Assembly (NCBI RefSeq): GCF_016802725.1 | Contig: NC_052665.1 | Span: 1,550,001 to 1,614,000, forward strand | Source of the DNA: Solenopsis invicta | Lineage: Eukaryota > Arthropoda > Insecta > Hymenoptera > Formicidae | Length of the DNA: 64,000 nucleotides | Direction of reading: 5' to 3' | Shown: piece by piece, positions 9,901 to 21,661 of the stretch | How the letters are laid out: each line of letters begins with the position of its first letter | Position numbering within the stretch: position 1 is the stretch's first letter | Translations under genes and position numbers: made by a program | Notes under the pieces: model-generated | What the model was told of the DNA's origin: nothing | The model's database searches: none | The model's input: the letters and a program-made list of their open reading frames with translations, nothing else

Positions 9901-10670
9901 TCGGGCTGTGTGCTGAGAGCCCTCCGCTTTCATCCGCTAATGGGCAGCTCTCCGCCCGTCTGCTCCTTTACTGCGTCATTAATACAAGTTGCACATGTCG
10001 AGAGTCGGTGCGCTACAATAATTTACATGAATGGAATTGAAAATTTTCTACTCTGCGGAAGAGAAAAGAAAGAAACGCGAAGGAGTGAGAAACGGCGGTG
10101 CGAAGAGAGGAGAAAGAGAAAAAACGAAAGAAGATGCGGATTAAGCGGACGACGAAGGGAGAAAGAGAGAGTCAAAGAACGGCGGGGCGAAGGGGGGTCG
10201 CGCGGGCGAGCGAGGAAAGGGCGCAAAATCTTCTGGCATTTTATGTCAGTAATTACATGAAAGATGGTATAACCCAGCCAACCGACAGACCGACAGACCG
10301 ACCGACCGACCGAACCTACACTCGCCTGACCTCCCCTTCCTACCCATTCCGAATCAGCCAACCAACGCGCGTCCTCCCCTTTCAGCCGCCGGCCGAATCC
10401 CCTTTAGCCTCCGTTATTCATCTCTTCTTCGAGCTCTGTCCTGCCTGTCCTCTCGCGGCTTTTTCTGTCTCTCCGTATTCGCGCGGAGACGCGAACGGCA
10501 AGGTCGGAGTACGAGAAAGAGAGGAAGAAAAGGAAAGTGGGGAGGAAGAGTCCTTTTTATGCTTTAGTTTGTGCGTAAAGTGTGTCCGGCCTGAGGATTT
10601 AACTACATCGTGCGACCGAACCCACCTTTCCTCCGAGCTCACCCCCCCGGGGAGCCTCTAATGTAAATCT
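6935..10670. other. Noncoding stretch between the B arms, left part
   Basis: Mixed composition: AT-rich at 6935-7500, 8580-8800 and 9340-9640, and CpG-containing at 7550-8560 and 8800-9340. No open frame has a credible start plus splice border or domain. A T-run lies at 9589-9608. From about 10060 one strand is purine-rich (GA-rich, 10060-10210), then come GACC/GACA repeats at 10285-10312. I see nothing gene-like. Confidence 0.5.
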
Positions 10671-10674
10671 TTAA

Positions 10675-10930
10675 ATTTCAATCAGTGAAATCTTACTAAT
10701 TTACAATGCTATACTTATAACTGCGATCAATCAGTGGTTATTCACTGTCTTTCAGTGATTTCGCTTAAGAGGGGGACACTCTCACTGATCAGAACCAATA
10801 GGGAGATACTCTCACTGATCAGAATCAATGTATTATCACCGTAAGGTAACGTATATATCACTGATTGCTAAGTACATCACTGAAATCAGGGTGTTCACTG
10901 TCTTTCAGTGAATAATACACTGATTTCGAT
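10675..10930. mobile_element. Palindromic TCAGTGA/TCACTGA cluster (MITE-like)
   Basis: About nine copies of the heptamer TCAGTGA or its complement, or close variants, occur in 250 bp. They include two identical hairpins TTCACTGTCTTTCAGTGA at 10741-10758 and 10894-10911. The outer parts (AATCAGTGAAATC at the left and CACTGATTTCGATTTC at the right) are roughly inverted. This fits a composite MITE or nested insertions. There is no coding capacity. Confidence 0.5.
10771..10830 (+). repeat. Two tandem 30-bp units inside the palindromic cluster
   Basis: Units 10771-10800 and 10801-10830 share ACTCTCACTGATCAGAA and CAAT, with four or five differences. Each contains the palindrome CTGATCAG. Confidence 0.6.
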
Positions 10931-13900
10931 TTCGAGAGTAGCAACCGAAGCAGCGCTCTCGTCTACCTCGGACGACGACGAGCTCCCAGACGCGGAGCGT
11001 CGGCAGAATGTAATACGACCACGAGGACGGCGAAGGAGCCGGGAGAAGCGGCTTTACCTATCGTTGACCCCGTGCACTTTATTATGCACGGTGCCATGAG
11101 TTAGCGCAAATAATGTCGTCGTAAAGCAATCACCCCGGCGCGATCCCCCACGCCTACGCATGTAGACTTCCACGCGAGAGCGGCACCGCGTCGCACGGGT
11201 GAGGATGTACGAACGCTCGTAACTATCGTCTATGCACACCGTCGAGCCGGCGCGGCGTGCCGCGTGAATTAATGGCAACTCGTGAGCTCTATGAAATAAA
11301 TCGGATTTCTTCCTCGCGCTCGCCAAGGAGAATCATCGTCCTCTGGCCACGCTGGCGAGGCCGTGATTTCTCGTCGACCCAACTTTTTGGCCGTCAAGAA
11401 GAATACCCGCCACGCTGCATTAACATTTTCGCCGGTAATATTACACCCCGTGTCGAAAGTTACGATTACACCCATGTTTAATTCATACCTCGGCAACAAT
11501 GTAGCAAGGTCCTGTAACCTTTGCGATGCAGCCATTGCAGCCTGCTCTCTCGCATCTTTGCTTTCAATTATGCGCAGAACGTTGCGCCACATTGTAGCCG
11601 ACTTTTCATGCGTAGTGGAAGTTGCTGATAATGCGTTGCCTAATAAAGATTGTGCGAATAATCCGGTGCACCTTTAGACGCGACGTGTCCGAAGTCTGGA
11701 GTTACGTATTTCTCCACGACATTTTGAAGGAATCGAAAGACTTTACGTGTCGCTACACGAGAAAGTTGTACGACTTGAAACCTCGAGCTACATTACCAAC
11801 TAATAATTTATTTTTCAAAGTTATATTGCAACAATTTCAAAACATGATTATAGCCAGAAATGCAGTATACAACTCCATGCAAACATGACACGTACGTATC
11901 GATCTTTGAAGTTCCTGAGAAGTAGCATAATTAAACTTCGACTTCTCTCGGGTAGCAATATAGATATCTTTGTAAATATGCAATCGCGGTCGAACCGTGC
12001 AAAATAATTTGCATAGTGCAACCATACTAAATGATCGTTGGAATACTCTCCCCTTCAAAAATTAATTTACAAAGTAAAAAGTCCGTCGGTGCTGAGGCAC
12101 CGCACGGTTGAGATATTATCTTACTCCGGATTTTGCTCCGCGTCATTTTATCGTTTCTCGCGAGATCACTGCAGGCGATCGCTGGCGCGGTTTAAACTTT
12201 CCGAGTCGCGTCGCGGACTTGGAGCGCTCCGAGAATATAGCAGCAGGTCGTTGCCGAGTTCTTCGTCGACATCACCCCCGGCTACTCGGTAGCTATAGAG
12301 GCCATACGTCAACGTCCATTACACTTCCACCCCGCTGCTGGCTTTAATGTTTTCGACTCGGGCACTCTTTATCCCACCTTGCAGCTAATTAGCGAGCCAG
12401 ATACCGGACACGCGCTCCCAGCACTCTCCCATACCACCGGCATACACACGGCTCTCTCCACAAAGTCCTTCCACGACTGCCGTCCGCCACCCCCCTTCGT
12501 CCTCATCTCGTCCTTACTCTCATAGGGACCTTGTTCCTTCCTCTCTCGCTTTCTCCCGTTCTCTCGCGTTACCTGCGGTTCCTTCTCTGCCCGAGGGACA
12601 CGTCCTCCTCGTTCTAGCCGTCGCGGAACCGGCCCGACTCCGCGATTATTCCAAACTCATTTTAACTCATTACCCGGGTCCGCCGCTGCAGAATGGCGCG
12701 TCGACAAGTGCGCCGTACGTGAGCACGTCGTCGGTACGATGCTCGAAAAGCCGGAATATAAATATGAAAATTCGCGCGACGGGCGAATCTCCCTCGCGTT
12801 CGTTCGTGACCGCTCTTGTAGTCCATGCCTTCGTATATGCGTACGATTCCATTTAAATTTATTACCGTCGCGATAAATTCTTGTTGGACGCGTGTTACAA
12901 CTTTCAAATGCGTTACATATCGTATTTCGAAATGGAAAAATATTATCTACGAGAAGGATGATGATACAGAAATCACAAGTAAAAGTATTAGTTGTCTACG
13001 TGACGCGATGTTAATTCGTATAATATACGTAATCGTTTAGACGTGCAAATTTAAAACTTGATAGAATGATCGTTGTTGAAGAAACTTTTTCGGCAAGAAG
13101 ATTACGCGATCAGCTAAAGCGGGCATTCAATTTCGAGTTCTTCCCAACTCCATTAACTACTTCTCCAAGAGGATACTCCGGCAAGCAGCGATCTCTCCTA
13201 CGGTCATAGGAGTAATTCCTCTCCGACTTTGACCGGTTTGTACATGGCGGCCGGGATAAGTTTCGAGCTGATCATTAGGTAAGTTTAGAAAAAGGGCCAC
13301 TCCGAGGTTTCATTAGGAAATGGATGAAACAGTGGATATACGAGGATTGGAAAGGAGGCGGTTCTGTACGTAGCAGGAAAGGGGAAAGCTTTGAAGCTCG
13401 CGATGACTCGAACTGATAATCCATTAGGATCCGTCTACTTAGAGTATAACATCTATTTGAATGCAAATCAATAGGGAATGGGAAAGGACGGTAGCCAGTA
13501 ATTGGTCCGGCTTTATTGGAGCTCTCAGTGTCTCAAAGAGCATCTCGTTCGGTCATCTCCTCTCTCTGGCTCCGCTTCAGCGTCTCCTGCCTGTCTCCCC
13601 TCTGCCTTCCCGTTCGTTTCTATCCTTCTGTCTCACGATCTCTTTCCCTATGCTTCTCTAGAATTGCTCTTCCTCTCGCATTGCCTTCACAAACCTCTGT
13701 CGCTTCCGTTCCGCACGCTCTCGTCGCACAAAATATACATAACGCTCAATGGTAATTAACCGAGATCTCTCGTTCTCTTTAGTCGGTTCTACCAAAGCTC
13801 TCAGTATACATCCAAACTTATTCTAACAATTGCGAATTGCTATTTCTACAGAATAACATGTTATTACAGTCGCTCTTTCATTAATGAGGATTTAGTTTAA

Positions 13901-16339
13901 AGTTTCAACGGCAAACGTTAATAGTACAGCAAGCGATGAATAGTACATCATATTCTATTGCAACGTTCACAATTTTTAAGTAATTTTAGCAGTTGAGCTT
14001 TAAACCAGAACTCTCTTAAAGCAAAGTTTATTCAAAATTAACTAATGACGAAATTTTGTTTCATCTTTAAATCTTGATATTCTGACCATTTAATATTCGA
14101 TATTGAATATTCGATATCAACGTCAAATTCGATGTCGTCAGAAGTATCATTTGAAGTTGAACACTAAAATGTTTCCCACATGCACGGATTACTATTATTT
14201 CTATTTGGATAAAAGTAGTAAAAAAGGTTCTCTCGATTCCCTCAAAACTTTCTAAAACATTTTAAGGCGCGACATTTTAAGGCTAATGCCCGATGCGTAA
14301 GATGCTTTTTAGAATTCCGACAATCGGACAAAGCGTAAACTAATGAGAGAAGCATTGAAGCGTCGCAGCATACCCGTTCTTATATAGTCCGGGACAGCTC
14401 TCTCTCTCTCTATTTATCTATCTATCTCTCTTCTTCCTAGACAGGTGCAGAGCGATTCATTCCCCGTCGTCGTTGCGTGAGTGCTAACAGCATGGCGAGA
14501 GATGAAATTAATTCCAGCCACGTTCGAGCCACTCAATGGCAATGGCTTCTTACTTTCCGTCGTCTTACGGTCGCGCGCGCACAAGTATCGCGAAGTTCAC
14601 GTTCGGTAATGGCTTGTAAGAGGAAACGCCGAAGATTTATAGGTTGCCACAACGAAAATGTGTGCGAGCCAACAATGCGCTGATACAATATATAACGAGG
14701 GGGCGGCGGCGCGGCATGGCGGCGACGGTGGCTGCCAGTATACATGACCTCCGACAAAAACGCGTACAATCGGACTGGCGCGATTGCGAACGGGAGTTTC
14801 TTTTCGCGCGACCGCCATGATTAACGATTGAACGCACTCGACTTCCGATCCGAGACGCTTCGACATTCCTCGAACGGTGAAGAACGGTCGCCCTTGCCGC
14901 CACTCGTTCACACGATCGTGCGCCCGCGTTGGATTTTTACTTCCTTTCTTCATGCTATACCCTGCCCGCATCCGAAACGTTTCGCGCCTTCGTATTCATT
15001 GATATATCGCGAGCCATCCATCTCCTGTTTCCGAGCAGCGCCCCATTTTTCTGCCCACCAAGAAGCGGAAAGAGGAAAAATCAATGCGACTTCGCGGGAC
15101 GGCATCCGTGATGTTTGTACTGCTCAAATGTTATTTAAACGTGTGGCACACAAGTTTCCTTCCCCCGACTGCGCGTTCAGACGTAACGCTTTCAGACGTC
15201 GAGATATTTATAAATGTGCTGCACATTAAAATATTTAATTCATATATTTGCAAAGCGGATAATGCTACGTAAAGATATTTAACTCTGTATACACATGATG
15301 TTTTTCGGCACTTTCTCTACTCGCGTTTGGAACACGACACTTCTGAATTAATTTTCATTACTTTTACAAATATAAAAAAATCTTTTCAAATACTCTTACA
15401 TATATAATTTCAACAACTTCTCTAGAACGTATTTGTATAACCATTTATTTTTAAAGAATTTAACATAAATGTTATAATTATGTTACAATGCTCTCAGCTT
15501 TTTAAAGGGAAGCAATTCACAGAACAAAATTGTCGAATATGTATAGAAAGTATTAATTTTATGTTCTGAATCATGTATGTCTAATTATCAGAAATAGTCA
15601 CCTGAGTGATTTTTACACTCCATTAGCAATAAAGCAAAGTTCACAATAGAAAGCTCAGAATTTCGTGGATTTTGAATTAATTTTTACATATAGTTATGTG
15701 TTGCAAAGGTGTAATCTACAGCCTTACACGGATTATTTTCTTGTCTTCCAGAATAATCTTGCAAAAATTGTTTAAAATTCGTAAAATACATTTCTGAACT
15801 TGCTTTTGCCAGTTACAGTTTTCTTTATTTAAATCGAGAATCTATACTTATTTTTTTAAATTTCTTTGTTTTTTTTACAAAAAAATTGAATATATAATGA
15901 TTTCAAATACATAATGATTTCAAATACTACTACTAAATTGTAAAACAATAAGTAATTAACAATAGTGATTTTTAATTTCAGTGTAAAAATTATCTCTTTA
16001 CGTAATAAAAAATTAGGAGTGCGTTTTACTTGATTTTCGCAACGCTCTTGAAACCGTGTTATATAGACTTGTTGTTTATGAAATATTAAATAAGAACAAA
16101 TGATGTTCGTAAGCGTTGCGAGCGCCAAGAAGAACGCACCCTAGGTAACTATTCCCGGGTTAATTAATTAATCATTCTGATGGAAAAATTATCTAAGCTA
16201 AATCAGTAGAAGAGTGATAAGAGAGAAAGAGATAGAAAGAGAGAGAAAGAGAAAGAGAATTTATTGAAGTTGGTTGGAAGATTAGCATTTGTAAATATTT
16301 GTCGAATTCAGTTTATTAAATTCAATGATACTATTACTA
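10931..16339. other. Noncoding stretch between the B arms, middle part
   Basis: CpG-rich tracts (10950-11700, 12080-12900, 14450-15200) alternate with AT-rich tracts (13800-14280, 15250-16100). Simple repeats include CT and TCTA runs at 14397-14432 and a GA-rich run at 16220-16258. A possible plus-strand donor (ATTAG then GTAAGTTT at 13279) has no supporting open exon. I find no gene here. Confidence 0.5.
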
Positions 16340-16732
16340 CATCCAGAGAAAAATTATATTTGATGTAATCATTTCTTTAACTTTTTTTGTAAGTTAACAT
16401 GAAAATACCTTTCAGGAAAATAAAAATTTATTTCAAGAAACGTTATTAGCCTTTTTTAAAGTAGATTTGTTCAAATTATTGTATTTGTTTAATTTGAGCA
16501 AATAATTTTTTAATTCAAAGAAAGTACTGACAGAGATGTAAGAAATAATTTAGCTACTTTGGTTTGAAATTTTACATTGCTTTCGTTTTCAAAAACTATT
16601 TCATTAATTCTAATAAAGGAAATTATTAAAAAATATCTTCAAATAAAAAAAAACTTTTAACCGTATAACAATACACAAATTTCTTTGATTCAAACAAATA
16701 TTTTTTGACTCGAAGAAACTTTTCTCTGGGTG
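16340..16732. mobile_element. 393-bp TA-flanked MITE (Tc1/mariner-like)
   Basis: The ends CATCCAGAGAAAAATT and (on the other strand) CACCCAGAGAAAAGTT are terminal inverted repeats with two mismatches. Each is directly flanked by TA (16338-16339 and 16733-16734), the usual Tc1/mariner target duplication. The interior is AT-rich with repeated TTTGTTTAATTTGA-like words and has no open frame. A related degenerate copy is at 23125-23476. Confidence 0.6.
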
Positions 16733-17344
16733 TAAATTCTCTGAAATGTTTTAATTCGAAAATAGTTTTCACTTTTTCTTTTCATACGAGTATCTGGGAT
16801 TTTACATTCTAAAAAAAAAACCTTTATATTAATTACATATTGCATATTACTGATTGTTCCATAATTTATTAATATCTAAGAACATTACCGTATATAGATT
16901 TAATCAATATTTTTCGAAAAAAGTAAAGAAAAACCAAGAAAATATTAAACAAGCGGAAGAAGTACATGAAGCAGTTTATTATAAAATTTTTTTTTTAATA
17001 AATGAGTTAATAAAATATTTATATATTATACATTTTATATATTGCAAATTTTCGTTTGGATTGTATAGATAAAAATTCGAACAGAATAGTTATTAGAGAA
17101 AATGAAATATATATAATATTTATTTTAAAGCATCCGTTTTAAAATAAAACTAAATTTACATGTAATGTGTGTAATATTAGTTTATTATACTACAGAAATA
17201 TAAAAATCATTAAAATATTTATACCAATTGGATCTCTGAATTTTCGCAAGATAAAATTTTGGATCAATAGTTCTAAACTAAAAATTTGCTATGACATAAG
17301 TTTCGTTTGTTCGACGCTGAGTGTAGAAAAACCCCAATAGGCGT
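16733..17344. other. AT-rich spacer, no gene seen
   Basis: Very AT-rich. The only open frame (about 16854-17069) is Lys/Tyr/Ile-rich and explained by base composition. Confidence 0.45.
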
Positions 17345-17469
17345 ATTCTGTAACTCTTAACGACATCTAGGAATATCGTTACGTGTCGTTGCGCAGCTTT
17401 TCTACCATGTATAATATTTGCGCAACGACATTGTAACGAAACCAAATTGTCGCTGAAGAGTTACAGAAT
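17345..17469. mobile_element. 125-bp hairpin MITE
   Basis: The left arm begins ATTCTGTAACTCTT and ends GTCGTTGCGCA. The right arm is its inverted complement (TGCGCAACGAC ... AAGAGTTACAGAAT), so nearly the whole element folds into one stem with a ~20-nt loop (about 17396-17417). Outside, the flanks also partly mirror (GCGT against CTCGC). No coding capacity. It lies just outside the right arm of inverted repeat B and has no counterpart beside the left arm. Confidence 0.65.
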
Positions 17470-18633
17470 CTCGCTGCAGGTGATTATTCTCGAGTTAAAG
17501 CGAGAGATAATTGTTATAAGACTAAGAAGAAAATGAACAGTAAAATGCGCCAAGTGAATGATTCACCCACAGAGAAGTCGATTCGATACGTAAGAAATGT
17601 TAAGTATTTCATATACGTTTACTTTTCTTCAGCGCGTTGATTATTTCGTAGCGGTTACGAGATATCAACAAAAACGATCCTCGGTGCGCGGTTTGTTTTT
17701 TGTCGCCGCCGCGCGCTCTATTGTGTCGCCGTGGCGCGCGGCGTGCCGTGTTGTTATTGTCTCGGGCGACGCTCGAGCGGGCACGGCACAGGGCGCCTCG
17801 GGTACATCACTACATCGTTATTATCCATCGGGACGCGATAGCGACGAGAGTGCCAGGAGAAAGCGCGATCATTCCGTGTACGTATACGATTAGCGATTCC
17901 GCGCGATTACTTAACTCGTGCGATTAACGATTCACAAGCGTGTCCAACTCGGCGGCGCGGCGGCTGTTTATCGGGACATATATTTCGCGTGATTTATTAA
18001 TTTGAAGTAGACATCGTAATTCAAGTAAATGGAAAACCGTGATACATCGATCATTCATTAACGGCATGTGTATTTCGCGAAATTTACGCGCTCGCGAAAT
18101 GCATTGCATGCGCGTACAACACTGAATTTCACTGAATTACATATTTTCGAAGGGAGTTTCGCCCTATAATTAGCCGCCGGCTTCGCTCGCGGCTATCACA
18201 CTGAAGTTTTCCACGCTATTTTTTTTTCGATCGTTGATGAAACGTTGCGCGAACGGACCCGAACTCGCCGGACTCACAGTCGTCGAGTGGCGTCGCGACG
18301 CGTTCAATTAGAATCGTGATAAACCCGTGCGCATTTACCTTTGACTTTAGCTCGGACGTTTACTCGTCGTAACACCAGATAACAGCATAAAACACGATCG
18401 TGCAGCTTATTATTGATAGTGCGAGAGTGTACGAAGGTGCAGATAGGAGCAACAGGTATAGTACCGCCGCCGTGGCGATAACGCGCGAAGTTGCTCGCGG
18501 ATTTACGAATTTCCACCGCCATGTTGGATATGTTTGCCGTGTTAAATAGCGAGACCACGCGACGTTGTGTATCGTGTGCATCGCACCTCGGTATAATCGA
18601 GCTTGTTTCGCATTTTATTTTTTCTTTTCGCAG

Positions 18634-18834
18634 TATATCAAAGTGCACGTCGCGTGTGATTAACATCGTTGTGTGCCGAGAGTTGTCGTTTCAAGTGTTT
18701 ACGTATTTTGGTGATCGCGATCGTACTTAACCTAAATGTTTTTCGCGAGTAGTGTGAGTGCCATGAAAAAGCCGATGATAGGAGAGCGAGAGGGGGCCTG
18801 CGAAGGCATCATGTGTTTGCGGAGCAATGCTTGG
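18634..18834 (+). other. Module B(+): putative 201-nt exon with intact borders
   Basis: Preceded by a polypyrimidine acceptor (TTTTTTCTTTTCGCAG, ending at 18633) and followed by a consensus donor GTGAGT at 18835. Both borders are stronger than in the other modules. It contains about 129 nt of leader and then an ATG. The acceptor means a further upstream exon may exist, most simply in the CpG-rich segment around 17.7-18.3 kb. It is the only one of four modules with acceptor, ATG, open frame and donor all present. Confidence 0.5.
18763..18834 (+). CDS. Possible start of an unrecognised protein (24 codons)
   Basis: The frame opens at ATG 18763 (context GTGCC ATG A) with MKKPMIGERE and ends CLRSNAW exactly at the donor, phase 0. 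If joined to the micro-exon at 20464-20511, also phase 0 at both ends, the frame stays open for 40 codons and continues into whatever exon follows. The start has no signal peptide; it is basic at the N-terminus with two or three Cys. I do not recognise a family. Frame conservation cannot be tested because the three related modules have lost the ATG or the frame. The ATG could instead belong to an upstream ORF in a 5' UTR. Moderate-to-low confidence as coding. Confidence 0.3.
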
Positions 18835-18840
18835 GTGAGT

Positions 18841-18872
18841 AATTAATTAATTAATTAATTAATTAATTAATT
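18841..18872. repeat. (AATT)n microsatellite
   Basis: Eight uninterrupted AATT units directly follow the B(+) donor. The equivalent intron start beside B(-) has only a short AATTGATTATTTAATTA tract, so the array expanded in this copy. Confidence 0.9.
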
Positions 18873-20463
18873 ATTACATTTTTTGTTACTTGCGATATTG
18901 AACTTTTGTATTCGCCAAAATCGGCGTGTTCCACTCGTCATTGTCTTGCTTTATTTTATGTACGTGAAGGATTTTCAATTTGGGATTAGGTTCCAAAATG
19001 TGTTATTCAGGGAAAAATTTACTCGAAATATTTATATAGTACACGTAACACATTATATTATATCGAGTAAAATTTTTCTCGAAGAGGAAATGTACGGAAT
19101 GTATATAACTCAAGTAAATTCTCATTTTCCTTCTTCCCCTCTCTTCCTTCATCTCTCCCTCTCTCTTTCTCTCTCTTGCTTTTTAGCGTTTCAGATGAAG
19201 GTTGAACGTTTATGGGTAATATATAAATAATGTACATTACATGTATACATTGAGAGAAAAAAATATCTAAAAAAAGTTCACGGAAATATGATAGCGGTCT
19301 GTCAAACTGCTGTTCACTAATAGTGTGATTTTTTTCGAACGTTACAGTTTAACAGTCTTTGGTAGCTTATTTAATTGCAATCGAGTTAAACAATTTTTTA
19401 AATATTTATACAAATAAATGAAAAAATAGTTTTTAATCGAATTTTTTTTTCTTTCGATTCTAGAAAATATTTACTGTTAGTTTACTTTTGTATTCAAGAA
19501 AATCAGATTTTTTAATCTACGAAAACGATTTAATTAAATTTAATAATGTCAGCTTATTTAAAAATTATTTAAATGTAAAAAATATAAAAATATAAAATTA
19601 TATACTTAAGGTAATACGTCTATTTACTTGTTTGAAAGGAAATATTTTTTACTTAAACAAAATAACAAATGCTTGCAAAATATATGGTTTTAAAAAGATG
19701 TATTGTGTTCATTGATAAAACTTTCAGTACAATGTAAACCATCTGAACTCTGTTTTACGTGTAAATAATGTAAACAATATAATCCATGTATTACAGAAAA
19801 TTTAGATTTTATCAGAAATAATGAGATTATTTTTTGTTACTTTATTTTTTAATTTTTAATGTTTTTATTTTATTAACACTAACGTCAGATATATTACCAA
19901 TCGTATAACTTAATTATTCTTGTATGGTTTTTTATAGTTTTCCAATTTATAATAATTTACATTACTTGTGTTGTCTATATGAAAAAGATTCGTGTAAATA
20001 TAACTTAGATAATACGTTAAGACGAATTATGTATACGTAATTTTGAAATTTACGGCACAATCCTGCTTGAAAGGGTGCTATTTTATAGTGCGCGTTATAA
20101 ATATAAAAAAAGGGCATACTTTATCTTTTTCTTTCTATCTCTTTTTCTCTCATTTTCAATTTAATAAAATTATTGATAATATTAAATTGATATTAAATGT
20201 ATAAATACATATTTACGAATGTATAAAAATGAATTTTTATTTTTATAAGATATTTTCGATTTATAATATCATTAGGATTATTTTATTATACATATTAAAT
20301 TTTTTATCGGATTTTGCAAAAATTGTTATACTTAATGAAAGAACTTTTCTCGGAAATTTATATAATTATGTTACGATCTGTTTGAAAGAAACAGAATGAA
20401 AAGGATAATTTTTAGAAGTATTAATTATTTTGGAATCTATAATGTGGATATATTATTTTACAG
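18873..20463 (+). other. AT-rich intron-like stretch of B(+)
   Basis: AT-rich DNA between the B(+) donor and the acceptor ATTTTACAG at 20455-20463. The first ~90 nt match the intron beside B(-). A CT-rich run lies at 19132-19180. No gene is supported. Confidence 0.45.
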
Positions 20464-20511
20464 ATTAATGTTATGCAACTCCCTCCCTTTTACTACGCAT
20501 TGCACGGGTTG
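20464..20511 (+). CDS. Putative 48-nt micro-exon, copy 3 (best preserved)
   Basis: Flanked by TTATTTTACAG and GTAAGTC. It begins ATTAATGTTA and shares CAACTCC and ACGCAT with the copies at 437-472 and 5349-5392. It is 48 nt long. In phase 0 it reads INVMQLPPFYYALHGL with no stop, continuing the B(+) frame. Micro-exons of this size are common in neuronal and multi-promoter genes, but the peptide is not recognised. The three copies differ by insertions of 8-12 nt, so if they are alternative exons they are not interchangeable in frame. Splicing is inferred from borders and homology only. Confidence 0.4.
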
Positions 20512-21626
20512 GTAAGTCAAATTATTTTAATATGATATGTAATAATAAGAATTGTTTCAAAACTTTAGGCAATCGAGTGATTATTATACACATCTTAAAT
20601 TTAAAAAATTTTAAATAGAAAATAAGTATCAAACGTAATTAAAAATTAATTTCTACAATAAATTAGATTGAGATCTAGCGACAAATATATGTAAACAATT
20701 TTATTATACATTCATCGGTTATCATTAAATAATTTCTTACAGTTTTGAAATATTTCGTAAATATTTCTTTTACAATACAAATTTCTCAAAACTCCGAAAT
20801 ATGTATTAGTTTATAAATATCGTATTAAAGTTTAATGTGTATAAAAGCTTATATGTATATTATAATCATGTATGTATCATACTCTAAATACTGTATGCAC
20901 TATAAAAACTATACAAGTTTTCATTAGTTTATTTTGTGGAATTTTATATTGAATTAAAATTTTTGTCTTACTGCAAAACTATATCGAGGCTATTTGCGAA
21001 AGCAATGCTACGGGTGATAAATCACGTGCATCCGATTCAGCTTAATTAGCGTGCTGTAGGATTAAGTGAAACAAATGTAATTTTCATAAATAACGAATTC
21101 GTCAAAATTCATTGCAATCGATTGGTATATAATCAGCATGGGAATGGTTTGTGGTCCAATTGGTTTTCGTCTCGTCGAATGAGTTACAAATTTCAGAATT
21201 TACATAAAAGCTACACTCGCAATGAAGCTTTTCCTCTATTTTATTCTCGCTCTTCTCTTGTGCGACATTAATTGTCGATCTGACAATTAATGTATGACGG
21301 CTATAAAAATAAGCCGTCGGTTAGGTAATTCCTCTTTTTTAATCATTAATTATATATGTTCTGCAGCAAGCAAATGTCGATCCGGTGACGGTAATTTTAT
21401 TTGATCGCATAGACCCATTTAAAAGGATGATTTAATTAACGTACTAATACATAAATTTGATCGCTGCAAAGTGCAAATACCTGAACTTACATTCATCGAC
21501 ATGATTATTGCACAGGAGATAATATCTTTGATCATAATGCTATGGAAATAGCTTTAGTTATTGCAATGTTTAATAAACACTTCAAACAATTTAATTACAT
21601 GATACTCTCTCTTTCATTTTTTACTT

Positions 21627-21661
<35 letters not shown>

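Larger units (their letters stand above)
17743..18958 (+). repeat. Right arm of inverted repeat B (promoter, exon, intron start)
   Basis: Plus-strand counterpart of 5610-6934. The upstream part matches with conserved blocks GTTATTAT, GGAGAAAGC, CGATTA and TTAACT...GCGATTAACGA. The middle shares GAATTTCC(A/G)CC and GTGTGCATCGC-type words, followed by the exon and ~120 nt of intron. The 17690-17960 segment is strongly CpG-rich and is the likeliest promoter of B(+). A direct TATA box is not evident. Confidence 0.75.

Noticed and set aside
1721..18840. Pairs A and B as ordinary transposons bounded by terminal inverted repeats (ends TTACTCACC...)
   Set aside because: The shared ends coincide with splice donors, B homology continues past them into the intron, and related micro-exons lie outside the supposed termini. 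No transposase frame lies between the ends. A Foldback-like origin of the A core alone remains possible.
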